Shown here piece by piece: positions 11,263 through 20,387 of a stretch of DNA of 64,000 bases; the first letter of the stretch is position 1, and the number at the start of each line of letters is the position of its first letter. The translations under genes and the position numbers were made by a program. The stretch lies in NCBI GenBank assembly GCA_943787595.1, contig CALSNA010000003.1:62001-126000 (forward strand), given 5' to 3'. The notes beneath the pieces are model-generated. The model was not told the DNA's origin. It made no database searches and saw nothing but the letters and a program-made list of their open reading frames with translations. This DNA comes from an uncultured Pseudomonadales bacterium. GTDB taxonomy: Bacteria; Pseudomonadota; Gammaproteobacteria; Pseudomonadales; Balneatricaceae.

Positions 11263-11860
11263 ACTGAATAGCCAAACGGCATAGGATCGTGTTGTGCGTT
11301 TCTAGATCTGAACCCCAAATTAACTGAGCAGAACGATCCCAGGCAATCCGGTTATAACCACCTTTTGGTCTAACCATATGTTCATTATGCACTGTCTCTG
11401 AAGACCATGTAGATGTATTAAACCCAGCTTGGTCTCAACCAACTGGCTCGGGAGTCACCTCAAACCGGCAGGCGTCCTGACCAGCGACCGGATTGCGCTC
11501 ATCTGCACAGGATTTTTGAACAGGAGCGTGATGGACGACTATACAATCCCACCCAGAATCGGTAACTGCAACAAGCTGCCCGTGGATATCTTTAATCTGC
11601 ATAATCACACCGCCATCACCCATCTGCTGATGCCGAGTACCAATGTATTCAAGGCCGGTGTCATTTTCTCTAAAGTCTTTGGCAATCAGCCCAATAAAAA
11701 AGGGGCGTGCAGCGGTAAACGAGAAGCTTTCGGCGTTAAATGACCGCTCTGTATCAATGGAAACGCTGTCTTGGGCAACTTGTTTGCCATTCACGCTGAG
11801 TGAGAACCAGTTGTCAGCCCAAACGTCTGCTAAAAATGTTTCGGCCTGTGTAGTGTGTCA
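11263..11860 (-). pseudogene. remnant of an unidentified, probably secreted protein
   Basis: A nearly continuous minus-strand frame begins near TFLADVWADNWFSLSVNGKQ and includes DTERSFNAESFSF, LEYIGTRHQQMGDGGVI and CIVVHHAPVQKSC. It meets a TGA at about 11434-11432 after PVG, continues in the same frame through HMVRPKGGYNRIAWDRSA and LIWGSDLETHNTILCR, and stops near 11264. The N-terminus, where a signal peptide would be, is lost behind a stop. The remains resemble a beta-rich extracellular domain of marine bacterial proteins, but I cannot name the family. A single-base Trp to stop change (TGG to TGA) would explain the internal stop. Confidence 0.55.
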
Positions 11861-11902
11861 TATTGAGTGCAGTTTATCGCGTAACTATGGCTCTCAGATT
11901 GA

Positions 11903-12745
11903 TCACAGCCAAGGCATCAAAAAATGTGGCCCTAGGGGGTATCTGGGCAAATTAAACTGCGCATCATATTCTGCTGCCACAAAATATAGTCCATATGGTG
12001 GCGCGGTAGCTGCACTTTGCCGCCTGTCCTGAGCAGCTAGTACCTGAGCTGCCCATTCTGGCACAGCCTGACCAGCACCAATCTTCATTAATAACCCAGC
12101 CAGGTTACGAATCATGTGATGCAAAAAAGCATTTGCTCTTACATCCAGTACAATATAACGTCCAGACTGAATCACTCGTAGATGATAAATCGTACGAACT
12201 GCACTATGGGATTGGCAACTTGCAGCCCGAAAAGAAGAAAAATCATGCCGACCAACCAATAAATCAGATGCTTGCTGCATCAGCCCAACCTCTAAAGGAC
12301 GGTAATTCCAGCACACTTCCTTATCCATAAGTGCTGGTCGCATGGGATGGTTGTAAATCACATAGCGATAGTGTCGCGCTTTAGCACCAAAGCGCGCATG
12401 GAAGCTGTCATCTACTGGATGCGCCCATTGCACGGCAATATCGTCAGGTAAATTTATATTACTACCATGAACCCAGGCTTTCAAAGGTCGTTTGGCAGAT
12501 GTATCAAAATGTACTACCTGTCCACTGGCATGAACACCAGCATCCGTACGGCCAGCACAGACTACTTTAATCGGCTCATCCGCAATATGGCTTAAGGCTT
12601 GCTCCAGCAACTGCTGTATAGTTACTTGATCCACCTGTTGCTGCCAGCCATGATAATGACGTCCATTATAGGCTACTCCCAGTACAATGCGGTGATAACC
12701 AGAAACAACATAAGCAGCAGGATCGGGGGATAGAAATTGATCCAT
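11903..12745 (-). CDS. truA: tRNA pseudouridine(38-40) synthase TruA
   Basis: TruA converts uridines 38, 39 and 40 of the tRNA anticodon arm to pseudouridine. The catalytic aspartate lies in AGRTDAGVHASGQV, and other family motifs are visible (YNGRHYHGWQQQ, FLHHMIRNLAGLLM). The length of about 280 residues is normal. An in-frame ATG ten codons further upstream (12775) is also possible; I prefer 12745 because the extra residues (MHVHLTIFCS) have no counterpart in the family, though no strong ribosome site decides it. The gene is isolated between decayed DNA and a long AT-rich spacer. Confidence 0.94.
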   Translation of the reverse strand: MDQFLSPDPAAYVVSGYHRIVLGVAYNGRHYHGWQQQVDQVTIQQLLEQALSHIADEPIKVVCAGRTDAGVHASGQVVHFDTSAKRPLKAWVHGSNINLPDDIAVQWAHPVDDSFHARFGAKARHYRYVIYNHPMRPALMDKEVCWNYRPLEVGLMQQASDLLVGRHDFSSFRAASCQSHSAVRTIYHLRVIQSGRYIVLDVRANAFLHHMIRNLAGLLMKIGAGQAVPEWAAQVLAAQDRRQSAATAPPYGLYFVAAEYDAQFNLPRYPLGPHFLMPWL

Positions 12746-12775
12746 ACTACAAAAAATAGTCAGATGTACATGCAA

Positions 12776-13880
12776 ATTGTCTTTGACAACTTAAGCTATA
12801 TCCTGAAATGAAATATCTTCTCAAGGGAAACATTCCTACTTGGAAATATGTTCAGTAATAAAAATTACCCGGAAAGTGATCCAAATCGCATTAATTTTGT
12901 GTCAGAATACACGAAAATTCTTATGTAAAACAAGTGATGATCGTTAATTCTATATCCAGTTCGGCTACTTTTTTTAGTAAAATATGCCACTGTATTATAA
13001 TGCCTTATATTTTATATATACTTATGGAAATAGTATTACTTAACAGTATGTATTAATCAAGATTATATTAATGATACACTTTAAAATTTATCTTACAATA
13101 TAAATTTATTCTGATAAAATCATACACTCAGTAATGAGTATAAAGGTAAATTATCCTTAAGCTATTATTTTTTAATACGTATTATAATTTCTTGATAAGA
13201 AAAATTATTATACTTCCAAATGAAATTTGAAAAACTGTTTATTCATCAAGCTATCATTTTAAATAGCATATGATTTCATAGCTAAATAAACCAAAAATAT
13301 CAATTTTTCAGATCCACCCCAGGTATTAAATAGCTCTACTTCAGCATTTTCTTTTAGATGCATTTAGTTTCATAAAATGAATAAAATTTCCTACTATTAC
13401 ATAGTTTGCACGACCTATAAATCAAGATAATTAATCCCCAAGCACGTTTCCATAAGCTTTCACTTGGGGAAAAATATCTATTGATCATCTATAAAATAAC
13501 TTGCTTACCTCAGCGCTACCCGTAATATTTTTAGAGATTGTATAAATATTAACAGCTTATAGAGTAAAAAATATCATTAACTGGGTATTGATTTTAAAAA
13601 AATTCAGATAAGAAAATAGTTACTGCTGAATTTTTCTGTAAAATATACCGAAACAGCCTATAGAATAAAAGTGAGTTGCATCAATTTTAAATAACCGAAA
13701 AATATTTTTAGGAAAAAATTTATTTTAAAAGATAAATCACTATGCTAATTTCAAAAATTTATATTTATTAACAATACTAAAAGTAAATTTATCTTTATAT
13801 ACATTTATCCAAACCTCAGTGTCATGGGGTAGAATATACGTTGCCCAGAAATTATTTAATAAAAAAGCAGTATCTTCTCC
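12776..13880. other. long AT-rich spacer
   Basis: About 1.1 kb of very AT-rich DNA with stops in all frames and no protein remnant. It separates truA from the transporter end of the lipid-pathway cluster. It is either fully eroded coding DNA or a spacer; no promoter was assigned with confidence. Confidence 0.5.
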
Positions 13881-16184
13881 TTATACAGATGAATCCAATT
13901 TCAGCAAGAATAGCGGCAACAACGTAAAATCTGCCACCAAGGCAACCATGATGATTAATGATAGTAAGGTACCTATAACAGCATTAGGGGTAAAAGGAGA
14001 CAATATCAGTAGGGCAAACCCCGCTGCCAGTGCCAATGAGGTCACTACCATAGCCACACCCACAGTTTCCATAACTTGAACAATAGCCTGTGATGGACTT
14101 TGATGAAGGCTACGGGCATGTCGATACTTCAACAAAAAATGCACACTGTCATCCACAATTAACCCTAATCCCATACAGGCTGCAACACTCAATGCTAAAT
14201 CGATGCGGCCATCATAAAGGCCCCATATCCCGTAGCTGATAGCCAGGGGTAGGATATTAGGCAACAAGCTGATCAAACCCAGTTTCCAGGAACCCGATAT
14301 AATAAACAGCAATATGGCAATCAGGAACATGGCCAAGCCTGTACTTATAATTAGACTGATACCGTTACGCTCAGCAATATGAGCAAAAATGATATCCAGT
14401 CCCGTGCCTTCCTTCATTGTTATAGCAGGTGTATTGACTTTGGCCCAATCTCGTAACTGTTGGTCAAACTCAATTAACTGGCGAGAATTGGATCTGTGTA
14501 AATGAACTGACAACTTAGAAGCCGAACGATCAATATTAATCAGATCATCCATACCCTGACCATAGGGTAATGACATCTCATACAGCAACAATGTTTGAGC
14601 TATCATGGTGCGTGTATCCGGTATACGATAAAACTCACCTTGATCCTGATTAAGACGCTGATTCAGCTCTTTGATAATTGGGCTGAGACCAACGACATAG
14701 CCAACCCTAGGTTGTTGTTCTATCCAGGTCATTAACTGGTCTACCTGTTGCTGATAAGCAACCTGATAAATACCTTCAAGGCTACCGGATTCGAGGCTGT
14801 ACTGGATATAGTCAATGCCATAAAATTTATCATCCAGAGTATTGATGGCATGGTAGATAGGAAAGCTATCATCATAGTGCGAGTACCACTGTTCATTAAA
14901 TTCCAAGCGTAGCAAACCACCTAAAGCCAATAAAAACAGGATCACATAAAATATCCACCAGAAACGCTGCCGAGACTGTAGGCCATTGACCAAGGTGCGC
15001 AGACAACGAACAATACGATGTGGTTTTTTCAACCGCTGGCGCGGTTCAGGCAACAGATAGAGTATGGCTGGAAACCAGGTCAGGCTCAGAAAGCATGCGA
15101 TTAACGCCCCCATTGCTACTAAATTACCCAAATCACGATAGGGAGGTGAATCACTCAAATTTAGGCACAACATCCCAATAGCAGTAGTCACCGAAGTCAC
15201 CGAAGTCACCACAATAGGCTTGATATTGACCTTTAGAGCACTAGCCAAGGCATTTTTCTGGTTAATATTTTGTCGCAGATAATAATGATAAGACACCAGT
15301 AAATGCATACAGTCGGCCACCATAATAGTAATCAGTACCGGTGGAATTATACCTGCAATGGGGGTCAAGATACCTTGCTGCCAGCCAAACACACCAAATA
15401 CTACCCCAATGGTCAGCAAACCCATAGCCAGAGACAGTATAGCGCCTGCCAACGACCAAGTTAGACAAACCGCCACTAGTAATACCATCAAACCACTAGC
15501 AGGTATGAGGGCTGACAAATCTTGGTTAAATGCTTCCTCCAGAGCCTGATTAACGATAGTAGTACCGAATAACTGTACTCTGACTGCATCAGTTTGTTGC
15601 TGCTCCAGCAGTTTACGGGCCGCCATCACCACATGCTGACTGGCCCATAGTTTCTCATCTGGTAGAGACAACTGAGCAACAACTAATGCTAATTCACCGT
15701 CCTTGTTGACCAGATTATTTAACAACCGCGGCTGGTTTTCAGCATACGTTTGTAATTCATGGAGAAATACTTGGTCCAGCAAGTCTGCATCGCTTGGTAC
15801 AAGGTCATGAGTATGTATATTATCACCATCAACCCATAATTTTTGGAAGTTGGTGAGTGACTCTACCCGCCTTACGTGGGGTATAAGCGCCGCCGCTTCA
15901 GTCAGTTCAGCAATAAACCTGATGATATCCCGCTGGTATATCAGCCCACCAGAATGGCTACTTTCAACAATAAATATCAGATTTTCCTGTTTATCAAATT
16001 CGTTTTCCAATGTTCTAAGGGCTGCTAACTGGGGATTATCATCGCTGAAATATATGAAAAAATCAGGAGTGAACTGGAGTTTGGAACAACCATATAAAGC
16101 TGGGATGAGCAAAGCCACAGTGATAATAGCAACTGCCCATGGGTGTGCCGTTACCGTGTTACCCAATTTTTTTTTATTAAACAT
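13881..16184 (-). CDS. MMPL/RND-family transporter
   Basis: This 767-residue inner-membrane protein of the MMPL branch of the RND superfamily contains two copies of the unit 'one membrane helix, large periplasmic loop, five helices'. The first helix is at about residues 15-33, with helix bundles at about 225-375 and 620-765. Residues such as VADCMHLLVSYHYYLRQ and GLIVDDSVHFLLKYRHA match the helix-4 region of each half. MMPL transporters move lipids or hydrophobic molecules (for example HpnN and MmpL3). It is the last gene of a minus-strand set with a LolA-like protein, an outer-membrane barrel and a broken P450, so its cargo is probably the lipid made by this cluster. The frame is intact. A 9-bp repeat near 15186-15208 encodes VTSVTSVTT. 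Confidence 0.9.
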   Translation of the reverse strand: MFNKKKLGNTVTAHPWAVAIITVALLIPALYGCSKLQFTPDFFIYFSDDNPQLAALRTLENEFDKQENLIFIVESSHSGGLIYQRDIIRFIAELTEAAALIPHVRRVESLTNFQKLWVDGDNIHTHDLVPSDADLLDQVFLHELQTYAENQPRLLNNLVNKDGELALVVAQLSLPDEKLWASQHVVMAARKLLEQQQTDAVRVQLFGTTIVNQALEEAFNQDLSALIPASGLMVLLVAVCLTWSLAGAILSLAMGLLTIGVVFGVFGWQQGILTPIAGIIPPVLITIMVADCMHLLVSYHYYLRQNINQKNALASALKVNIKPIVVTSVTSVTTAIGMLCLNLSDSPPYRDLGNLVAMGALIACFLSLTWFPAILYLLPEPRQRLKKPHRIVRCLRTLVNGLQSRQRFWWIFYVILFLLALGGLLRLEFNEQWYSHYDDSFPIYHAINTLDDKFYGIDYIQYSLESGSLEGIYQVAYQQQVDQLMTWIEQQPRVGYVVGLSPIIKELNQRLNQDQGEFYRIPDTRTMIAQTLLLYEMSLPYGQGMDDLINIDRSASKLSVHLHRSNSRQLIEFDQQLRDWAKVNTPAITMKEGTGLDIIFAHIAERNGISLIISTGLAMFLIAILLFIISGSWKLGLISLLPNILPLAISYGIWGLYDGRIDLALSVAACMGLGLIVDDSVHFLLKYRHARSLHQSPSQAIVQVMETVGVAMVVTSLALAAGFALLILSPFTPNAVIGTLLSLIIMVALVADFTLLPLFLLKLDSSV

Positions 16185-16219
16185 CGCTTATAGTGCACCA
16201 CAGGGTCTAGTTATTCTTT

Positions 16220-17510
16220 TCATCTTCGTATCAGAGTGGTTTGGACAGGGCATGCCGATCCCAAGGAAAAATCCGCCTTAGGAACTACTGTACATACCTT
16301 TAGACAGATAAAGGTGTATTGCTGAATGATAGCAGTCCATACTATTTTAATCTGCAACATTGATATTTGCCGGGCTACGCATGCCCATGGACAAAGATTC
16401 CAAGGGATGTAGGCATGTCGAGGAATAGTGGCTATCTTAAAAGTAGAAAAACGATCATCACGATATATGGCATAAGGCAATACAAAAATCTTGGCACCTG
16501 CCGGTAACCAATAGCCACAAATACGATCCGCAGTCGTACACAAACGTGATAATGACAATGCTGTCGGATAAAGCCTTAATAATTCATCAACTACCATTTT
16601 CAGATATGGTAACTTGAGCATATCATCAATAGTTGGTCTATTGTCTGTAGGGAGTTTGTCAATTTCAGCATAGAGCCTAACAGCAACCTGGAGATACTTG
16701 CATAGGTGGTAAATTTTCCAGGTGATAATGTTTGCTGGTAAGCGAAGAAAACCGAACAGCATCTTAACTTGATTACGCGGAACCAAAAGTTCTGCTGATT
16801 TTCCAGCACAATATAGGTCCAGAAGTTGTTGCAATAAATCATTGTGCGACTTGTGACTGTGCAGGCGTTTGCTAATAACAGCATACAGATACGTGTCAGT
16901 CCGCCGCACTGAATATTTGATCTTTATGTTGTCAAGTGTTGCCACAACTAACGGCAACATAAAAGGGTTTTCAATACGCTGGTTGATGTAGTGTGTAGCA
17001 CTAATATAATCTTGCTTTAAGCTTGTCTCACAAACTAACCGATCACCCATAAAACCCCATTCAAAACCATGGAAAGTGACATCCTGCATGACCCTGGCAA
17101 CCAAGATAACAGTGCCAGATTGCCAACTGGACATCATGCGCTGGATTTTCTGTACCAGAACGTTGTCAAGCTAATGAAAGTTGCCCATCAATGACTGTAA
17201 AGTTTTTCTAAACATTGCCCAATACCGTCCCTGGCTGGTAAATAAATTTTCATCTGATACTGACTTTATACTCCAAGTTACAACGAATAAACTGGTGCAT
17301 TTACAGTTGGTTTTTTGAAAAATATGTTTGGCCATATGGTAAAAATACGCCATATATCTGACTATGGCCCAATATCATCCTGGCAATATTCTGGTATTGC
17401 TCCAGCAAGTCTTGCATGAGCTGTATGGAATCTAACCAAAATGCAAGACCAGAATCAAATAACAGGCTATTGCCTTTATAAAATGGAGGCACAACAAATT
17501 CTGGCTTCAT
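16220..17510 (-). pseudogene. cytochrome P450 pseudogene
   Basis: Reading the minus strand from 17510 gives a P450 of normal length (about 430 codons) with clear damage. The N-terminal part (YKGNSLLFDSGLAFWLDS, QNIARMILGHSQIYGVF) runs out of frame near 17340. It resumes one frame over as AKHIFQKTNCK and TSQGRYWAMFRKTLQSLMG, and a TAG near 17161 follows NFH. The rest reads to about 16220. The ExxR motif survives (VVDELLRLYP). The haem-binding loop reads WNLCPWACVA instead of FGxGxRxCxG: the Cys ligand remains, but the conserved Gly and Arg residues are replaced. One frameshift, one nonsense codon and a ruined haem loop make it non-functional. It lies between the barrel gene and the transporter gene, so an oxidation step of the pathway has been lost. 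Confidence 0.88.
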
Positions 17511-17610
17511 GTTGACCTACTTTGTGATGCTTATTGATGATCAAACTCGAACTACATCGCTTAACCATTAATTTGATTCACGGTGGTGATGGTGGAATTA
17601 TTTGAGTCTG

Positions 17611-19002
17611 CTAAAAATAATGTTCCAATTTGAATTCAGCAAAATCATCACGTGCTAAAAAATAATCAATACTCTGTTTATCTGTGCCTCTGAATGTATG
17701 CAGGCCGAGTGTTGCTTTAGTGGCATCGTACAGCTTACTGGAAAGTTTTACAGACATACGTTGTTGTGATTTAAGCTCCAAATCCTGCAATACAGTCCAT
17801 ATGAGTTCCGTATTATAAATATCATTAAAATTAAACCGAATACCCATAAACAAATCATTTTGACTAACTGTGTCCAGAGCACTGCGCTGGTCATACTGGT
17901 ATTCGAGAAAGTAGTCCAAATTAAAACCATAGCTCCAACCATATTCAAAGCCGCCAGTAAAAGCCCAATAATCGGAGTTTTCTCGCCAACCTTGTTGATA
18001 AATACCTTCCAGTTTCCAAATCCAGCCACGCTCAATGAACTGGGCCATCAAACCCCATTGTCTTATTTGTGGATAGTAAGGCTGTAACAGCAGCCCTGAA
18101 GTTGTGACCACAGGTTCAAGTATTGGCATTCTTCGGGTACCGTTAAAATACCCAAGGCTCAATTCTAGATTATCCCAATTCCGGGTCCAATAACCAGCCC
18201 AGTCTAGGTTGCGCTGTCCGTGGGATGATGCAAATTGATTGATAAGAGAGATATCAATAGACGGACGCAACCGGCTTTTGCCATCCATAAAAGTAAGTGG
18301 TCGAAAATAAGGCAAAAGATATATTTCAAATGAACTATTATTTGCGAAGTGGGTATAATGAAACATGGGTTGGCCTAGCTTCTCATCTTTAGACGGCCAC
18401 ATCAGGTTATCTCGTTGATTTACGATATCCAGCAGGTTCTGTGATTCGTTGACGCCACGAAATACCTTACCAATTCCAACACTCCAGACTTGCTCATCAT
18501 CGAAACAAGTCCATAGTAGTTCTCTTATATCCAGCTTGTTTGAAGAACTGTCATTCGGCTCATAATGGCCAAACAATTGACTGCGCAGTGTACAGTCATC
18601 CAACTGCCAATGCCATTCAGGTTCAAGCAAGATGGCAACCTGCTGAGCCAATTGACCTAGCCAGCCAGGGTGGAAAAAATAGCGTGCCACTGGTGTCAAA
18701 CGCGCCCCGTATTCAAATTTAATATCAGCTGCCAAATCTGTAATCAGTGTATAATCGTCTTGTATAGCCACATAAGGCATAGTTGCCTGGTTAGCCACAG
18801 AAGTAAACCAGTCCTCTGAGTCAGCCATAATACTGCTGCTCCATAGCAATCCTGATAGTACAGCTAAATACTGGCAACGATAAAAAAGCATTATGGTTAA
18901 GGTATGGCGTAGATAATATCCATTAGCCCAAAAATGATTCATCATATCGGCTAAACACCGTGGTATTGCCAATAACAGTTGCATAAGCTTATATGCAGAC
19001 AT
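17611..19002 (-). CDS. outer-membrane beta-barrel protein of lipid-transport cluster
   Basis: This protein of about 463 residues has alternating hydrophobic/polar strands, many aromatic residues and a C-terminal Phe (KLEHYF), typical of an outer-membrane barrel. Its ATG at 19002 overlaps the stop of the upstream LolA-like gene as TGATG, implying translational coupling. The first 40 residues do not look like a signal peptide, but a good one begins at Met about 38 (MLFYRCQYLAVLSGLLWSSS, then IMADSEDW), so the true start may be 18891. Barrel-plus-LolA-like-plus-MMPL sets are a recurrent arrangement in Proteobacteria and probably carry a hydrophobic product through the envelope. I did not recognise a more precise family. 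Confidence 0.75.
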   Translation of the reverse strand: MSAYKLMQLLLAIPRCLADMMNHFWANGYYLRHTLTIMLFYRCQYLAVLSGLLWSSSIMADSEDWFTSVANQATMPYVAIQDDYTLITDLAADIKFEYGARLTPVARYFFHPGWLGQLAQQVAILLEPEWHWQLDDCTLRSQLFGHYEPNDSSSNKLDIRELLWTCFDDEQVWSVGIGKVFRGVNESQNLLDIVNQRDNLMWPSKDEKLGQPMFHYTHFANNSSFEIYLLPYFRPLTFMDGKSRLRPSIDISLINQFASSHGQRNLDWAGYWTRNWDNLELSLGYFNGTRRMPILEPVVTTSGLLLQPYYPQIRQWGLMAQFIERGWIWKLEGIYQQGWRENSDYWAFTGGFEYGWSYGFNLDYFLEYQYDQRSALDTVSQNDLFMGIRFNFNDIYNTELIWTVLQDLELKSQQRMSVKLSSKLYDATKATLGLHTFRGTDKQSIDYFLARDDFAEFKLEHYF

Positions 19003-19799
19003 CAGCAAATTCTATATAAGCGCGACTTATTAAAATCACTGGCCGACAGACTGATATTGAAATTAAAATAATCAGTCTTGAATACGGTCGATTTGCCGGT
19101 TTGATGATTGTGCACTGAAATATGATGGGCTCGCCAATAAGTGCCTAAATAACGTTGATAAGCCGACAGTTGCTGTACTTTAAGCAAACGCCCATGAGGG
19201 TCAAAATAACGAATCTTGTGCATGCGATAGTGTTCAAGGTCAATCCACACTTCTTGCCTGCTGTAACCTGAATCATTGTATTGAGGCACAAATTCAACCA
19301 CCGCCATTGCCATATCTGCAAGGGTTTCATAGCCTAGCAATTTAAAGGTATATTTGTCTGGTTCAAATGAACTCAGATCCTCATAGGTTAATTCGCTGCC
19401 CATAAAAGGCCTTGATTTATCACGAGCAACGATGCGCTTGACACGCTTCAGAGCCGGCAGGTAAAGCCAAGTATCATTGGCCCTAGAAATATGGGTATAA
19501 CTGAGCAACGCCGTGCCCTTAACGTCAGGTGGGTGGTTAAATACAATCAGAAACTGGTTGCCATCATCAACTACTTCCATGTGTTTGAAATCCAGGTCAA
19601 GACGTCGGGTAGCGCCTTTGGCGTTCTTAAGTACCATAACAGGAGCTGACTGGCTGGTATTCCAGTCTACATTGTTCTGCTTAACAGACCAGGCTATGTC
19701 ACTACCTGAACGAACAAGATGTTGATCAATATCCGACCAGGCCATAGTATGACCCAGCATAAAAAATACAAAAACCATTAGATTACGAAACAATATCAT
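19002..19799 (-). CDS. outer membrane lipoprotein-sorting protein (LolA-like)
   Basis: This is a periplasmic protein with a LolA-like fold, which holds lipids or acyl chains in a half-barrel. The N-terminal signal peptide is clear (MILFRNLMVFVFFMLGHTMA, cleavage near residue 21). The family signature region is present: DTWLYLPALKRVKRI, PFMGSELTYEDLSSF and RQEVWIDLEHYRMHKI. At 265 residues the length fits the 'outer membrane lipoprotein-sorting protein' group often found beside MMPL transporters. It is first in the minus-strand set and overlaps the barrel gene by one base. Its role is inferred to be periplasmic carriage between the MMPL transporter and the outer membrane. Confidence 0.85.
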   Translation of the reverse strand: MILFRNLMVFVFFMLGHTMAWSDIDQHLVRSGSDIAWSVKQNNVDWNTSQSAPVMVLKNAKGATRRLDLDFKHMEVVDDGNQFLIVFNHPPDVKGTALLSYTHISRANDTWLYLPALKRVKRIVARDKSRPFMGSELTYEDLSSFEPDKYTFKLLGYETLADMAMAVVEFVPQYNDSGYSRQEVWIDLEHYRMHKIRYFDPHGRLLKVQQLSAYQRYLGTYWRAHHISVHNHQTGKSTVFKTDYFNFNISLSASDFNKSRLYRIC

Positions 19800-20387
19800 G
19801 AGGATAAATTTAAATATCTAAGTTTTTATGATTATTCAAAAGGCATCAATAATTACCAAACTGTTATTGAAAATCAATCAATACAACCAACAGGACATGC
19901 TAAATTTTAGCGTGCTTAGATCACTATATAAAAAAAATCAAGATGCAATTATAATGCTTTTTAGAACAAAAAGTATTATTTATCTTTTATCTATTATTAG
20001 ATATAGTTAAAGTATATCTAATAATAGATAAAAAATTATTTAACCACACTAATTCTTAGCATGCACTATGCTCAAAACTGTCATGCGCAGTTATTTTTAT
20101 CCTTACTTAATAAAATTATTCTAGAATATATTAGAACCACGCCTAAATAAAATAAGGAATGAATGCCATGGTACTATATGCATTACAAACTAATTTTTAC
20201 TATTATAATAAAAATATTTCAGATAATTTACCCAGCACACCAAAGAGTTGAATTTAAACCCTTAGTAAGGCTTAATTAGATATTTATGAATAACAAAAAT
20301 TGAAAATTGATATAAACTTTTTATATGCTTATGCCGCTAATAAACCCATTCATCTAATTCAAAAACCACATACCAGAGAATTTTTTT
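19800..20387. promoter_or_regulatory. divergent intergenic region of the lipid-pathway cluster
   Basis: About 590 bp of AT-rich DNA lies between the starts of the two oppositely oriented transcription units, so both promoters must be here. I could not pick -35/-10 boxes with confidence because the base composition gives many matches. A 21-bp perfect hairpin lies inside at 19985-20033. A 60-codon frame at 19828-20010 has no recognisable product and is probably spurious. Confidence 0.5.
19985..20033. repeat. long perfect inverted repeat (21-bp arms, 7-nt loop)
   Basis: The left arm 19985-20005 and right arm 20013-20033 are exact reverse complements separated by gttaaag. The right arm ends in an A run and the left arm begins with a T run, so neither strand carries the usual U tail beyond the stem, although an AT-rich hairpin this long could stop transcription. 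Its place between two divergent units argues for a boundary or regulatory element. Confidence 0.85.

Noticed and set aside
15186-15208. 9-bp tandem repeat in the MMPL gene
   Set aside because: Short, in frame (VTSVTSVTT) and in a membrane segment; an ordinary coding micro-repeat.
19828-20010. 60-codon plus-strand frame in the divergent region
   Set aside because: AT-driven Ile/Lys/Leu composition, no ribosome site, and it ends in the hairpin.
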